Below, one piece after another: positions 1-7,155 of a stretch of 15,662 bases of DNA. Positions within the stretch are counted from its first letter, which is position 1, and each line of letters opens with the position of its first letter. Origin of the DNA: Leptofilum sp050292445. GTDB taxonomy: Bacteria > Chloroflexota > Anaerolineae > Promineifilales > Promineifilaceae. The DNA lies in NCBI GenBank assembly GCA_050292445.1, contig JBNKLQ010000141.1:1-15662 (forward strand), written 5' to 3'. The notes below the pieces were generated by a model, which saw only the letters and a program-made list of their open reading frames with translations, was not told where the DNA came from and did no database searches. A program made the translations under genes and the position numbers.

Positions 1-674
1 CCAATGCAACGTCAGGTTTGGGATACGACAAATACCAGATAGAAAATTCAACCTATGACATGTTGCTGGAACAGGCTGACTTAAGTGAGGTTCTGCTTCA
101 CAATGAGGATTTTCGGTTGGATATTCTGCCGGCTCATCCAGAACTGGCGGGAGCAGAAGTGGAATTGGTGAATGTGATTGGCCGGGAGTATCGGCTGCAG
201 CAGATTTTGGAAAAGGTGAACGGCCGTTATGACTACATCCTCATTGATTGCCCGCCCAGCCTCAGCCTGCTTACTGTCAATGCTCTGACAGCCGCCCGCG
301 ATGGCATCCTTATTCCCGTACAATGTGAATACCTGGCGTTGGAAGGATTGAGCCAGTTGACCCAGACCATTGAACTGGTGCAGAAATATCTCAACCCCAA
401 CCTGGCTATTCGGGGCTTGATTATGACCATGTATGACGGCCGTACCAACCTCAGCCGCCAGGTTGTCGAAGAAGTACGCACCTATTTTCCCGGCAAAGTA
501 TTCAAAACGATTGTGCCGCGCAACGTTCGCCTGAGCGAAGCGCCCAGCTTTGGCCAGCCCATCAATTTGTACGCGCCTAACTCGCCCGGCGCAGTGGCTT
601 ACAAGGTGCTGGCCGCCGAGCTGGTGAAGGGGGACATGACGGCCAAATCTGCCGCAGCGGGGGTGGCCGTATGA
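1..674 (+). CDS. parA: ParA/Soj chromosome-partitioning ATPase, 5' end missing
   Basis: This is the C-terminal three quarters of a ParA-type ATPase, which with ParB and parS segregates the chromosome origin by ATP-dependent, DNA-bound movement on the nucleoid. The frame is open to the left edge: before the TTG at 18 the codons read N-A-T-S-G, matching the family stretch that follows the Walker A' loop (GNATSGLG). The TTG is therefore not the start, and the KGGVGKTT loop lies outside the window. Visible family features are YDYILIDCPPS (Walker B/A'' region), the LIPVQCEYLALEG segment, and the C-terminal IVPRNVRLSEAPSFGQPI block typical of Soj proteins. The stop codon overlaps the parB start in an ATGA, so the two are translationally coupled. 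Identity is very secure; only the N-terminus is unknown. Confidence 0.96.
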   Translation, partial: NATSGLGYDKYQIENSTYDMLLEQADLSEVLLHNEDFRLDILPAHPELAGAEVELVNVIGREYRLQQILEKVNGRYDYILIDCPPSLSLLTVNALTAARDGILIPVQCEYLALEGLSQLTQTIELVQKYLNPNLAIRGLIMTMYDGRTNLSRQVVEEVRTYFPGKVFKTIVPRNVRLSEAPSFGQPINLYAPNSPGAVAYKVLAAELVKGDMTAKSAAAGVAV

Positions 675-1531
675 CCAAAAAACGTGGACTCGGACGCGGT
701 CTGGGGGCACTCATCCCCAGCGATCATGCTGCTTCGGCTGAAGAGGGCGGGGTAAAGATGGTGCCGGTTACGGCCGTATCCCCCAATCCCCATCAGCCCC
801 GCAGCGTCATGGACGAGCAAAAGCTAAAAGAGCTGGCCGACTCGATCAAGGAGCATGGCCTCATCCAGCCGCTCATCGTTACCCAGGTAAACGGTGGTTA
901 CACGCTCATCGCCGGAGAGCGCCGCTGGCGCGCCTGCCAGCTGGCCGGACTGGAAGAAGTGCCCGTGGTGGTAAAAGAAGCCACGCCGCAAGAAATGCTG
1001 GAGTTGGCCATCATCGAAAACGTACAGCGGGCTGATCTCAATCCGCTGGAAGAGGCGTACGCCTATCAGCAGCTCAGCGAGGATTTTGGCTTTACCCACG
1101 AGCAGATTGCCCAGCGCATGAGCAAAGGGCGGACCACTATCACCAATTTGATTCGCCTGTTGGGCTTGCCAGAAAATATACAGCAAGCGGTGGCAGACGG
1201 CCGTATCAGCGGCGCACATGGTCGGGCTTTATTACCTTTGCCCAACGAAACCATGCAAACCAACGTCATGAACGACATCATCAAGTTCAATCTTAGCGTG
1301 CGCCAGGTAGAAGTCCGCGTTACGACGCTGTTGTCGGCCAAGAAGCCCAAATCAAAACCGCGCCCCGGTCTGCCGGTGGAGCTGGAAGCGTTGCAAGGCC
1401 AGTTCCAGGAATCGCTGGGCACCAAAGTCAACATCGAAACCAGCGGCAAGGGCAAAGGGCGCGTCATCATCCACTACTACTCCGACGAAGAGCTGCAAGC
1501 TGTCTACGACGCCATCATCGGCGAAGAGTAA
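671..1531 (+). CDS. parB: ParB/Spo0J CTPase, parS-binding partition protein
   Basis: ParB loads at parS sites, closes as a CTP-dependent clamp and stimulates ParA. The 286-residue product is full length. The N-terminal GLGRGLGALIPS patch (about 6-17) carries the ParA-stimulating region. The CTPase core has PNPHQPR (39-45), GERRWRA (82-88) and ENVQRADLNPLEEA (116-129). A helix-turn-helix follows at about 141-165 (FTHEQIAQRMSKGRTTITN), and the C-terminal dimerisation domain lies at about 235-286. The start ATG overlaps the parA stop by four bases. The MNT/HEPN pair begins only 12 bases past the stop, so it may be read through from the par promoter. No parS-like 16-mer was seen in the window, which is not unusual because the sites can lie several kilobases away. 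Confidence 0.97.
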   Translation: MTKKRGLGRGLGALIPSDHAASAEEGGVKMVPVTAVSPNPHQPRSVMDEQKLKELADSIKEHGLIQPLIVTQVNGGYTLIAGERRWRACQLAGLEEVPVVVKEATPQEMLELAIIENVQRADLNPLEEAYAYQQLSEDFGFTHEQIAQRMSKGRTTITNLIRLLGLPENIQQAVADGRISGAHGRALLPLPNETMQTNVMNDIIKFNLSVRQVEVRVTTLLSAKKPKSKPRPGLPVELEALQGQFQESLGTKVNIETSGKGKGRVIIHYYSDEELQAVYDAIIGEE

Positions 1532-1543
1532 AAGGCAGTAGAG

Positions 1544-1861
1544 ATGAACGAATTGCAAATAGATGTCTCAGAATCTGAAATTGCCAATTTTTGTCAAAAA
1601 TGGTTGATTGAGGAATTTGCCCTGTTTGGTTCGGTCGTGCGAGGAGACTTTCAGCAAGATAGCGATATCGATGTTCTGGTCACATTCAAACCAGAGGCTA
1701 CTTGGACTTTATTTGACCAGGTTGATATGCAAGATGAGTTGAAGTTGTTATTTGGTCGAGATGTGGATTTAGTTAGCCGAAAAGGAATCGAGCGAAGCCA
1801 AAATCATCTTCGCCGCCGTGAGATCATTGATTCAGCCAGAGTGATGTATGCAGCCTCGTGA
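1544..1861 (+). CDS. mntA: MntA-like nucleotidyltransferase antitoxin
   Basis: This is a minimal nucleotidyltransferase of 105 residues. It has the family motif GSVVRGD-x4-SDIDVLV (29-47), with Gly29-Ser30, Asp41 and Asp43, and a third acidic position in RDVDLV (about 72-77). In characterised HepT/MntA pairs the enzyme transfers AMP from ATP to a tyrosine of the HEPN toxin and so silences it. Pairing with the gene that follows is shown by a 14-base overlap and by the RX4HXY motif in that partner. It starts 12 bases after parB. Base composition is AT-richer than parB and there is no ACGGCCGT from 1205 to 2372, suggesting later arrival (inference). The alternative is a housekeeping MNT/HEPN pair of unknown substrate. 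The antitoxin role is by family analogy. Confidence 0.88.
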   Translation: MNELQIDVSESEIANFCQKWLIEEFALFGSVVRGDFQQDSDIDVLVTFKPEATWTLFDQVDMQDELKLLFGRDVDLVSRKGIERSQNHLRRREIIDSARVMYAAS

Positions 1862-2180
1862 CGAAAGCTACCTGCTCGATATTTTAACTGCATGTCGTCT
1901 CATCCAATCATTTGTCGCTGATGTAGATCGGGCTGCTTTTGATGACGATCTAAAAACACAGTCGGCCGTGATTAGGCAGTTTGAGATTTTAGGCGAAGCA
2001 ACCAAACGCCTCTCAGATGAACTGCGTGCATCCCAACCGGACATTCCCTGGCGGCAAATGGCCGGTATGCGTGATATTCTCATCCACGCCTATGATCATG
2101 TAAATTTAGATCAGGTGTGGTATGCAACCCAAACTTCAATTCCTGAGTTAATCCCGAAAATTGAAGCAGCAATGAAGTAG
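1848..2180 (+). CDS. hepT: HepT-like HEPN (DUF86) RNase toxin
   Basis: This is a 110-residue all-helical HEPN protein of the DUF86/HepT family. The catalytic RX4HXY motif is intact as R75-DILI-H80-A-Y82. Arg and His form the RNase site in the dimer, and Tyr is the residue AMPylated by MntA in studied systems. The conserved QFEILGEATKRLS helix (44-56) is also present. The ATG lies inside the end of mntA (14-base overlap), so translation is coupled and antitoxin is made first. A perfect nine-base inverted repeat follows the stop immediately (2180-2201). No truncation is seen. Toxicity is inferred from the family; the alternative is a phage-responsive or stress-responsive RNase. Confidence 0.87.
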   Translation: MQPRDESYLLDILTACRLIQSFVADVDRAAFDDDLKTQSAVIRQFEILGEATKRLSDELRASQPDIPWRQMAGMRDILIHAYDHVNLDQVWYATQTSIPELIPKIEAAMK

Positions 2181-2201
2181 AGAAATTAGAGATAATTTCT
2201 C
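2180..2201 (+). terminator. Inverted repeat after hepT, possible weak terminator
   Basis: GAGAAATTA (2180-2188) pairs perfectly with TAATTTCTC (2193-2201) around a GAGA loop. It sits exactly at the end of hepT. No T-tract follows (the sequence continues CTCC), so intrinsic termination would be weak. It could act as an mRNA 3'-end stabiliser or in a two-part terminator. Confidence 0.4.
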
Positions 2202-2246
2202 CTCCAATTCCAGTCTCTGTCAAAACGAATTCAAGGACAAGTTGAT

Positions 2247-2783
2247 ATGATAAGTATTGGTGCGGGCGTTGTCATTGTGGAAGATGGCAAGGTGTTGTTG
2301 GTCAAACGAGAAGATTTGGAAGTGTGGGCACTGCCGGGTGGCGGTGTAGATGAGGGGGAGTCGTTGGCGGAAACGGCCGTTCGTGAAGCCTACGAAGAAA
2401 CGGGACTGGAAGTTGAAATTACCCATCTAATTGGTGTTTATTCTGAGATCGGCAGCTGGAGTGATTGGCATATTGCCTCCTTTGCCGCAAGGGTCGTTGG
2501 TGGCAAGCTGAACTCTCAAATAGGTGAGGTGCTGGATTTGCAGTTTTTTCCACTCGATAATTTGCCAAGAGATATGTTTTGGTGGCACCGTCAGCATATA
2601 GTAGATTTCCAAGCTGGTCTGGGGGGATCGGGGGCAAGTCGGCAAGATATAAACTCTCAGCCTGGTGCATCCAATCGTGCTGAACTGTACGCCATGCGCG
2701 ACCAATCTGGAATGTCGCGCAGCGAGTTTTATCATTGGTACTATGAATCAAAGGATTCAAATAAAGTAAAGAAATCACAGTAA
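2247..2783 (+). CDS. NUDIX hydrolase with C-terminal extension
   Basis: NUDIX enzymes hydrolyse nucleoside diphosphates linked to another moiety. The Nudix box G-x5-E-x7-REuxEExGu is complete at residues 32-54 (G32, E38, R46-E47, E50-E51, G53), and the fold start (GAGVVIVEDGKVLLVKRED) is typical. The first 120 or so residues form the catalytic domain. The remaining tail of about 55 residues (from about 125) is polar, contains SGMSRSEFYHWYYESK and does not resemble a domain I recognise. An AAGGA ribosome binding site precedes the ATG. The gene follows the MNT/HEPN pair after a 66-base gap. The substrate cannot be read from the sequence; ADP-ribose, dNTP or mRNA-cap-type substrates are all possible. 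Confidence 0.9.
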   Translation: MISIGAGVVIVEDGKVLLVKREDLEVWALPGGGVDEGESLAETAVREAYEETGLEVEITHLIGVYSEIGSWSDWHIASFAARVVGGKLNSQIGEVLDLQFFPLDNLPRDMFWWHRQHIVDFQAGLGGSGASRQDINSQPGASNRAELYAMRDQSGMSRSEFYHWYYESKDSNKVKKSQ

Positions 2784-2839
2784 CCCATCCTCCACTTATT
2801 CATCCCCTCAGCCTTTACTAAACCCACAATATGCTTGTT

Positions 2840-2845
2840 TATAAT
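2840..2845 (+). promoter_or_regulatory. Candidate -10 element upstream of the secreted protein gene
   Basis: A perfect TATAAT lies at 2840-2845. The best -35 candidate (TTTACT, 2814-2819) has a 20-base spacer, which is too long, so the call rests on the -10 alone. Transcription would begin near 2852, just before the leader hairpin and about 84 bases ahead of the chosen TTG start. Confidence 0.4.
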
Positions 2846-2850
2846 TGATG

Positions 2851-2875
2851 ATTGATCGATCTCGGATCGATTAAT
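2851..2875 (+). promoter_or_regulatory. Leader hairpin at the predicted 5' end of the mRNA
   Basis: ATTGATCGATC pairs with GATCGATTAAT around a TCG loop, giving an 11-bp stem with one G-U pair. It would sit at the extreme 5' end of the transcript if the TATAAT at 2840 is used. No T-tract follows, so a terminator is unlikely. mRNA protection or a protein-binding palindrome are possible. Confidence 0.4.
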
Positions 2876-2935
2876 TTGTACGCTTTCTCCCTAGACTCAT
2901 TTTTTACCTTAAGTGTTTGTTCAAAGGAGAAAGCT

Positions 2936-5338
2936 TTGCTTAAGTACAGATCAATTTCAACATCCCTCATTGGCACTTTTTTCATCAGTTCTATTTTGTT
3001 ATTTTCCACGTTATTTTGGCTGCAAAACGGCCGTTCCACCCAAGCCGCCCCATTGGCCACCACCTGGTATGTGAATACCGCCACCGGCAGCGACAGCAAT
3101 AGCTGTCTGTCAGCTGGTTCGGCCTGCGCCACCATTGGCGGAGCAATTGGCAAAGCTGCGCTTGATGATGTGATTGAGGTTGCCGCCGGAACCTACACCG
3201 AAAATTTGGTCGAAACCCTGGCGGTGCAAAATGTAACGCTGAACGGGGCTGGCGTGGGCAGCACCATCATCGACGGCAGCGCCAGCGGGCGGGTGCTGGA
3301 AACCACCGGCAACGTCACCATTACGGGCGTAACCATCCAAAACGGGTACATCGATCCCAGTGATATTTTTGGCGGGGCGGGCGTTACCAACTTTGGCACC
3401 CTGCTGCTGCAAGACAGCCTAATCACCGGCAACAGCACGACTGGTGGCGGTGGCGGCATTTTTAACAGCAACCAGCTGACGCTGCGAAACTCTGAAGTTT
3501 CTGGTAACTCAGCAGATAGCATCGGAGGCGGGATTGTCAACTATTCCGGCGACACGCTTACTGTTACCAACAGCCTGATTGCTGGCAACAGCGCCAACCA
3601 GGGGGCCGGGATTTACTCCATAGGTAGCACCACCGTGACAAGCAGCACCATTCAGGGCAACAATGCCGAAAATTCGGGAGCCGGGGTTGCTGTGTGGGCA
3701 GGTACGGCCGTTTTCGACCAAACCACCATTTACCAAAATGAAGCTATACAGCTTGGGGCTGGCATTTATAACGCATTCGGCGTTATCACCGTCACCAACA
3801 GCACCATCAGTGACAACAGCGCCACCGACCATGTGGGCATTGCCAACGTGGGGTCTGTGGAGGCCACGATTCTGAATAGCACGATTGCTTACAACAACGT
3901 CACCAGCTCTAGTGGCAGCCGCTACGGCGGCATTGGTAATTTTAATGGTGGCACGCTCACCATCCAAAACAGCATCGTAGCCCAAAACGACGGGCGCCAA
4001 TGCCAGGCCAACGACAGTTGGACCTCTGCCGGGAACAACTTGGCCAGCGACAACTACTGCGATTTTGATTCGACTGGCGACATCGAACTGGTGGATCCGC
4101 TGCTGGCTCCGCTGGGGGATTATGGTGGGCCGACGCTGACACATCCGCTCAGTCCTGGCAGCCCGGCCATTGATGCGGGCAGCAATGCCGCCTGCCCCGC
4201 CACCGACCAGCGCGGCACCGCTCGTCCGGTAGATGGCGACAATGACAGCACGGCCGTTTGCGACATCGGTGCCTTTGAAGCTCAAAACCAGCTCACCATT
4301 GCCGATCTCTCCGTGATGGAAGGCGACAGCGGCACGACGGATGCTGTTTTTACCGTCACCCTGTCACCGGCCAGCAGCCAGAGCGTGACGGTGAATTATG
4401 CCACGTCGGCAGATACGGCCGTTGCCAACAATGATTACGACACAACCAGCGGCCAGCTCACCTTTGCCCCCGGCGAAACCAGCCAAACCATCACCGTCAC
4501 CGTCAATGGCGACACCGACGACGAGCCGGATGAAACGTTCACCGTCAACTTGAGCAACGCCAGCAATGCCGACATTATTGACGGAACGGCCGTTGGCACG
4601 ATTGTGGATGACGATGGCTTGGGCAGCCTCACCATCTCGGATCAAACAGTGGATGAAGGGGACAGCGGCATCGTCATTGCTGAATTCACCGTGACGCTCT
4701 CCCCGGCTCCAACCAGCATCGTCACGGTGGATTACGCTACGGCCAACGGCAGCGCCAGCGCGGGCAGCGATTTTGGTGCCGCCAGCGACCAGCTCACCTT
4801 TAATCCTGGCCAAACCAGCCAAACAATCCAGGTCACAGTCAATGGCGATGACACGGATGAGGGCGCGAGCGAGACCTTTGTGGTGAATCTGAGCAATGCC
4901 TCTGGGGCTAACATTACTGATAATCAAGCAACTGGCATCATTACGGATGATGATACGGCCATCATCTCTATTGCCGTTGGGCCACAGGTTGCAGAGGGGA
5001 ATAGCGGGACGGGAACGGCCGTCTTCACTGTCACCCTCACCAACCCCGCCAGCTTCCCTATCACCGTGGATTACACCACAGAAGATGGCTACGGCGATAC
5101 CGGTGCTGACGCTGGCAGCGATTATGAGGCCAAGTCAGGCACGATCACCTTCAATCCCGGCGAAACGTCCCAGAATATTAACGTCACCGTTTATGGCGAT
5201 ACCGAATCTGAACCGGATGAACGTTTTGTTTTGCGTATCAGCAATGGCAACCCGGCCCCCATTCAGAACAGCTCAACCTACGGCGACATCCTCAACGACG
5301 ACAATATGAAGGTTTACCTGCCGTTTATTATTCGCTAG
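2936..5338 (+). CDS. Secreted beta-helix / choice-of-anchor Q protein with three Calx-beta domains
   Basis: This is an 800-residue exported surface or extracellular protein. The TTG at 2936 is chosen because AAAGGAGA (2923-2930) sits six bases ahead; an upstream in-frame TTG at 2852 has no such site. The N-terminus has basic residues, a hydrophobic stretch (about 11-29) and a signal-peptidase-like site near TQA-AP (35-39). Residues about 45-370 are parallel beta-helix coils rich in NST/SGNSA turns. Residues about 386-448 are the choice-of-anchor Q block (DPLLAPL, GSPAIDAG, DIGAFE). Three Calx-beta repeats follow, starting near 452, 564 and 676, each with an EGDSG/EGNSG start and an acidic DDD/DDDT/NDDN end, expected to bind Ca2+. 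The C-terminus is KVYLPFIIR. Likely adhesion or carbohydrate contact; no enzyme motif is seen. Confidence 0.85.
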   Translation: MLKYRSISTSLIGTFFISSILLFSTLFWLQNGRSTQAAPLATTWYVNTATGSDSNSCLSAGSACATIGGAIGKAALDDVIEVAAGTYTENLVETLAVQNVTLNGAGVGSTIIDGSASGRVLETTGNVTITGVTIQNGYIDPSDIFGGAGVTNFGTLLLQDSLITGNSTTGGGGGIFNSNQLTLRNSEVSGNSADSIGGGIVNYSGDTLTVTNSLIAGNSANQGAGIYSIGSTTVTSSTIQGNNAENSGAGVAVWAGTAVFDQTTIYQNEAIQLGAGIYNAFGVITVTNSTISDNSATDHVGIANVGSVEATILNSTIAYNNVTSSSGSRYGGIGNFNGGTLTIQNSIVAQNDGRQCQANDSWTSAGNNLASDNYCDFDSTGDIELVDPLLAPLGDYGGPTLTHPLSPGSPAIDAGSNAACPATDQRGTARPVDGDNDSTAVCDIGAFEAQNQLTIADLSVMEGDSGTTDAVFTVTLSPASSQSVTVNYATSADTAVANNDYDTTSGQLTFAPGETSQTITVTVNGDTDDEPDETFTVNLSNASNADIIDGTAVGTIVDDDGLGSLTISDQTVDEGDSGIVIAEFTVTLSPAPTSIVTVDYATANGSASAGSDFGAASDQLTFNPGQTSQTIQVTVNGDDTDEGASETFVVNLSNASGANITDNQATGIITDDDTAIISIAVGPQVAEGNSGTGTAVFTVTLTNPASFPITVDYTTEDGYGDTGADAGSDYEAKSGTITFNPGETSQNINVTVYGDTESEPDERFVLRISNGNPAPIQNSSTYGDILNDDNMKVYLPFIIR

Positions 5339-5346
5339 CTTTCCCC

Positions 5347-5379
5347 AGGTGCGACGCACTTTCAAAGTGTGTCGCACCT
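5347..5379 (+). terminator. Strong hairpin terminator after the Calx-beta gene
   Basis: AGGTGCGACGCACTTT (5347-5362) pairs over its whole length with AAAGTGTGTCGCACCT (5364-5379), with one G-U pair. Allowing for a small loop this is a stem of about 14 bp. It is followed by TCGTTCTCT, a loose U-rich tail. It lies nine bases after the stop codon and separates the gene from the peptidase promoter. Confidence 0.75.
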
Positions 5380-5405
5380 TCGTTCTCTATACGGCCGTTC
5401 CCCGG

Positions 5406-5411
5406 TATAAT
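5406..5411 (+). promoter_or_regulatory. -10 element for the M24 peptidase gene
   Basis: A perfect TATAAT lies 40 bases ahead of the ATG at 5452, directly after the terminator. The hexamer 17 bases upstream (TTCTCT, 5383-5388) matches TTGACA poorly. An ACGGCCGT (5391-5398) sits in the spacer. A GGAG ribosome binding site precedes the start. Confidence 0.5.
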
Positions 5412-5451
5412 CCCCGCACGATACCAAAACCACGCAGATGGAGAAGCCAGT

Positions 5452-6648
5452 ATGAATAATCAGAGCCTTGTCCGGGAAAAAGTCGCTCAAGCCACCCAAA
5501 TTCTCAACGAGTTTGATATTGACCTTTGGTTGACGTTTGTGCGCGAAACCACCCTGTCGCCCGATCCGGCGCTGGAACTCATCGCCGATGTGGATGTGAC
5601 CTGGAAATCGGCTTTCATCCTGTGCCGGGATGGAGCACATGTGGCCATAATCGGCCGTTTTGACCGCGAAAACGTCGAGCAGCTGGGCGTCTACCCGCAA
5701 ATCATCGGCTATGACCAGGGCATCGCCGAGCATCTCCGGGCCGTCCTGGCCGAAAAGGCCCCGCGCACCATCGCTATCAACACCTCAGAAAACGACGTCG
5801 CCGCCGATGGCCTAAGCCACGGCCTGTTCTTGAGCTTGCAAAACATCCTGGCCAATACGCCGTTTGCCGACCGGCTCATCTCTGCTGAGAAGATCATCGC
5901 TGCCCTGCGCGGCCGCAAAAGTCCGGCCGAAGTCGAGCGGGTGCGGCAGGCCATCGCCACCACCGAAGCCCTCTTCGACGAGGTAGAAGCGTTTGCCAAA
6001 CCGGGTATGACCCAGCGCCAGATTGCTGAGTTTGTACACGGCCGTATCGATGAGATGGGTCTGGGCTACGCCTGGCCCAAACCATTTAATCCGATTGTGA
6101 CCTGTGGCCCGGATTCGGCCGTGGGGCACGCGGCCGCCGGGGATGTAGTGCTAGAAAAAGGGCACACGCTGCATCTGGATTTGGGCGTCAAGCAAAACGA
6201 TTACTGCTCAGACATCCAGCGCATGTGGTACGTGCTGGACGACGGCGAAAGCGAAGCGCCGCCAGAGGTACAGCACGCCTTCGACGTGGTGTACGGGGCG
6301 ATCAAAGCTGGCGAGTCGCTGCTGACGCCCGGCACCCCCGGCTGGCAGGTAGACGAAGCCGCCCGCGACTTCATCGTGGACAACGGCTACCCGGAATACA
6401 TGCACGCCTTTGGCCACCTGCTGGGCCGCGTCGCCCACGATGGCGCCACCGTTCTGGGGCCGCGCTGGGAGCGGTACGCGGGCATCTGCGAGCTGCCGGT
6501 GGAAGTGGGCAACATCTTCACCCTGGAGCTGCACGTTGTCGTGCCCAACCGGGGCATCATGAGCCTTGAAGAGGATGTTCTGGTCACCGCGAACGGCGTC
6601 GAGTACCTCAGCAATCCGCAAACCACTTTACGTTACATCAAAAGCTAA
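5452..6648 (+). CDS. M24-family metallopeptidase (Xaa-Pro aminopeptidase-like)
   Basis: This is a 398-residue cytoplasmic peptidase of the pita-bread fold, which removes N-terminal residues, commonly ahead of proline. Residues about 1-150 form the creatinase-type N-terminal domain, and residues about 160-395 the catalytic domain. The dinuclear metal ligands are visible: Asp243 (HLDLG), Asp254 (YCSDIQR), His322 (AFGHLLG), Glu359 (TLELHV) and Glu374 (SLEEDVLVT). His225 (AVGHAA) is in the substrate position. The usual GHGIG has become GHLLG, and the Glu359 segment reads LELH rather than EPG; both are tolerated in the wider family. An upstream hairpin terminator and its own -10 suggest a single-gene unit. 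Substrate is not predictable; dipeptidase or creatinase-like activity is possible. Confidence 0.92.
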   Translation: MNNQSLVREKVAQATQILNEFDIDLWLTFVRETTLSPDPALELIADVDVTWKSAFILCRDGAHVAIIGRFDRENVEQLGVYPQIIGYDQGIAEHLRAVLAEKAPRTIAINTSENDVAADGLSHGLFLSLQNILANTPFADRLISAEKIIAALRGRKSPAEVERVRQAIATTEALFDEVEAFAKPGMTQRQIAEFVHGRIDEMGLGYAWPKPFNPIVTCGPDSAVGHAAAGDVVLEKGHTLHLDLGVKQNDYCSDIQRMWYVLDDGESEAPPEVQHAFDVVYGAIKAGESLLTPGTPGWQVDEAARDFIVDNGYPEYMHAFGHLLGRVAHDGATVLGPRWERYAGICELPVEVGNIFTLELHVVVPNRGIMSLEEDVLVTANGVEYLSNPQTTLRYIKS

Positions 6649-6667
6649 AAGTGATTGTGTGTAGAGC

Positions 6668-6765
6668 GAAACCTGAAAACACTTGTCATTTCGACCAAAG
6701 GGAGAAATCCTTCTAAACTTAGGCAACGAGGTTTTCATCAAGTTTGGAGGGATTCTTCAGGTCTC
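6668..6765. repeat. Folded intergenic element, REP/MITE-like or small RNA
   Basis: The 151-base gap between the peptidase and the small membrane protein gene holds a nested inverted repeat. An inner 18-position stem (6703-6720 with 6740-6757) has one mismatch and three G-U pairs. A partly competing outer stem joins GAAACCTGAA (6668-6677) to TTCAGGTCTC (6756-6765) with one mismatch. It begins near TTGTCATTTCGACCAAAG, a sentence I associate with dispersed intergenic repeats of the type CATTTCGACCgAAGGGAGAAATC in several phyla (from memory, unverified). No protein is encoded. Confidence 0.5.
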
Positions 6766-6799
6766 TTTTCCTTCTTAACAACCGATTCAGGAGGGTGAA

Positions 6800-7135
6800 A
6801 TGTGTTTGTTAATTGTTGAAATTTTGATGTTCATTGCAGGTTTGGGGGCAATCTTAGCAGGAAAGCTGCCAGAAATTTTGTTTAAGGTGCATTTTGGCAA
6901 AGATCAAAACGATGTCGAGCCACTAATTGCTCGTTTGTATGGCCTGTTTTTGGCATCCCCACTCCCGCTTGCGATGATGATAGATTGGTTTTTAGGTGTT
7001 GGCGATGATGCAGCACCCGAAATAATTACTTTCGCAAGTTTGCTGGAACTTTTGGTTGTGTTGGCAGTGGCAGTTATTTGCATTATTCTGATCATTCTGG
7101 CGAGAAATATCAAAAACAAATCAGCAGTAACTTAA
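6800..7135 (+). CDS. Small membrane protein of unknown function
   Basis: This 111-residue protein is not one I recognise. Three hydrophobic segments are visible: about 3-20 (IVEILMFIAGLGAILAG), about 46-66 (LYGLFLASPLPLAMMIDWFL) and about 78-103 (ending VAVICIILIILAR). A polar, charged loop with HFGKDQNDVEP lies between the first two, and a short basic tail (NIKNKS) follows the last, which by the positive-inside rule puts the C-terminus in the cytoplasm. An excellent ribosome binding site (AGGAGGGTGAA) precedes the ATG, supporting real translation. The gene converges with the rarA fusion, 20 bases end to end. It might be a conserved inner-membrane protein restricted to this lineage. Nothing in the neighbourhood gives it a job. 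Confidence 0.7.
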   Translation: MCLLIVEILMFIAGLGAILAGKLPEILFKVHFGKDQNDVEPLIARLYGLFLASPLPLAMMIDWFLGVGDDAAPEIITFASLLELLVVLAVAVICIILIILARNIKNKSAVT

Positions 7136-7155
7136 TTAGTGAGGATGATTGAGGC

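Noticed and set aside
3380..3860. Repeated NST/SGN-coding DNA as a CRISPR-like or satellite array
   Set aside because: The repeats are irregular and protein-level, typical of beta-helix coils; no constant repeat-spacer pattern.
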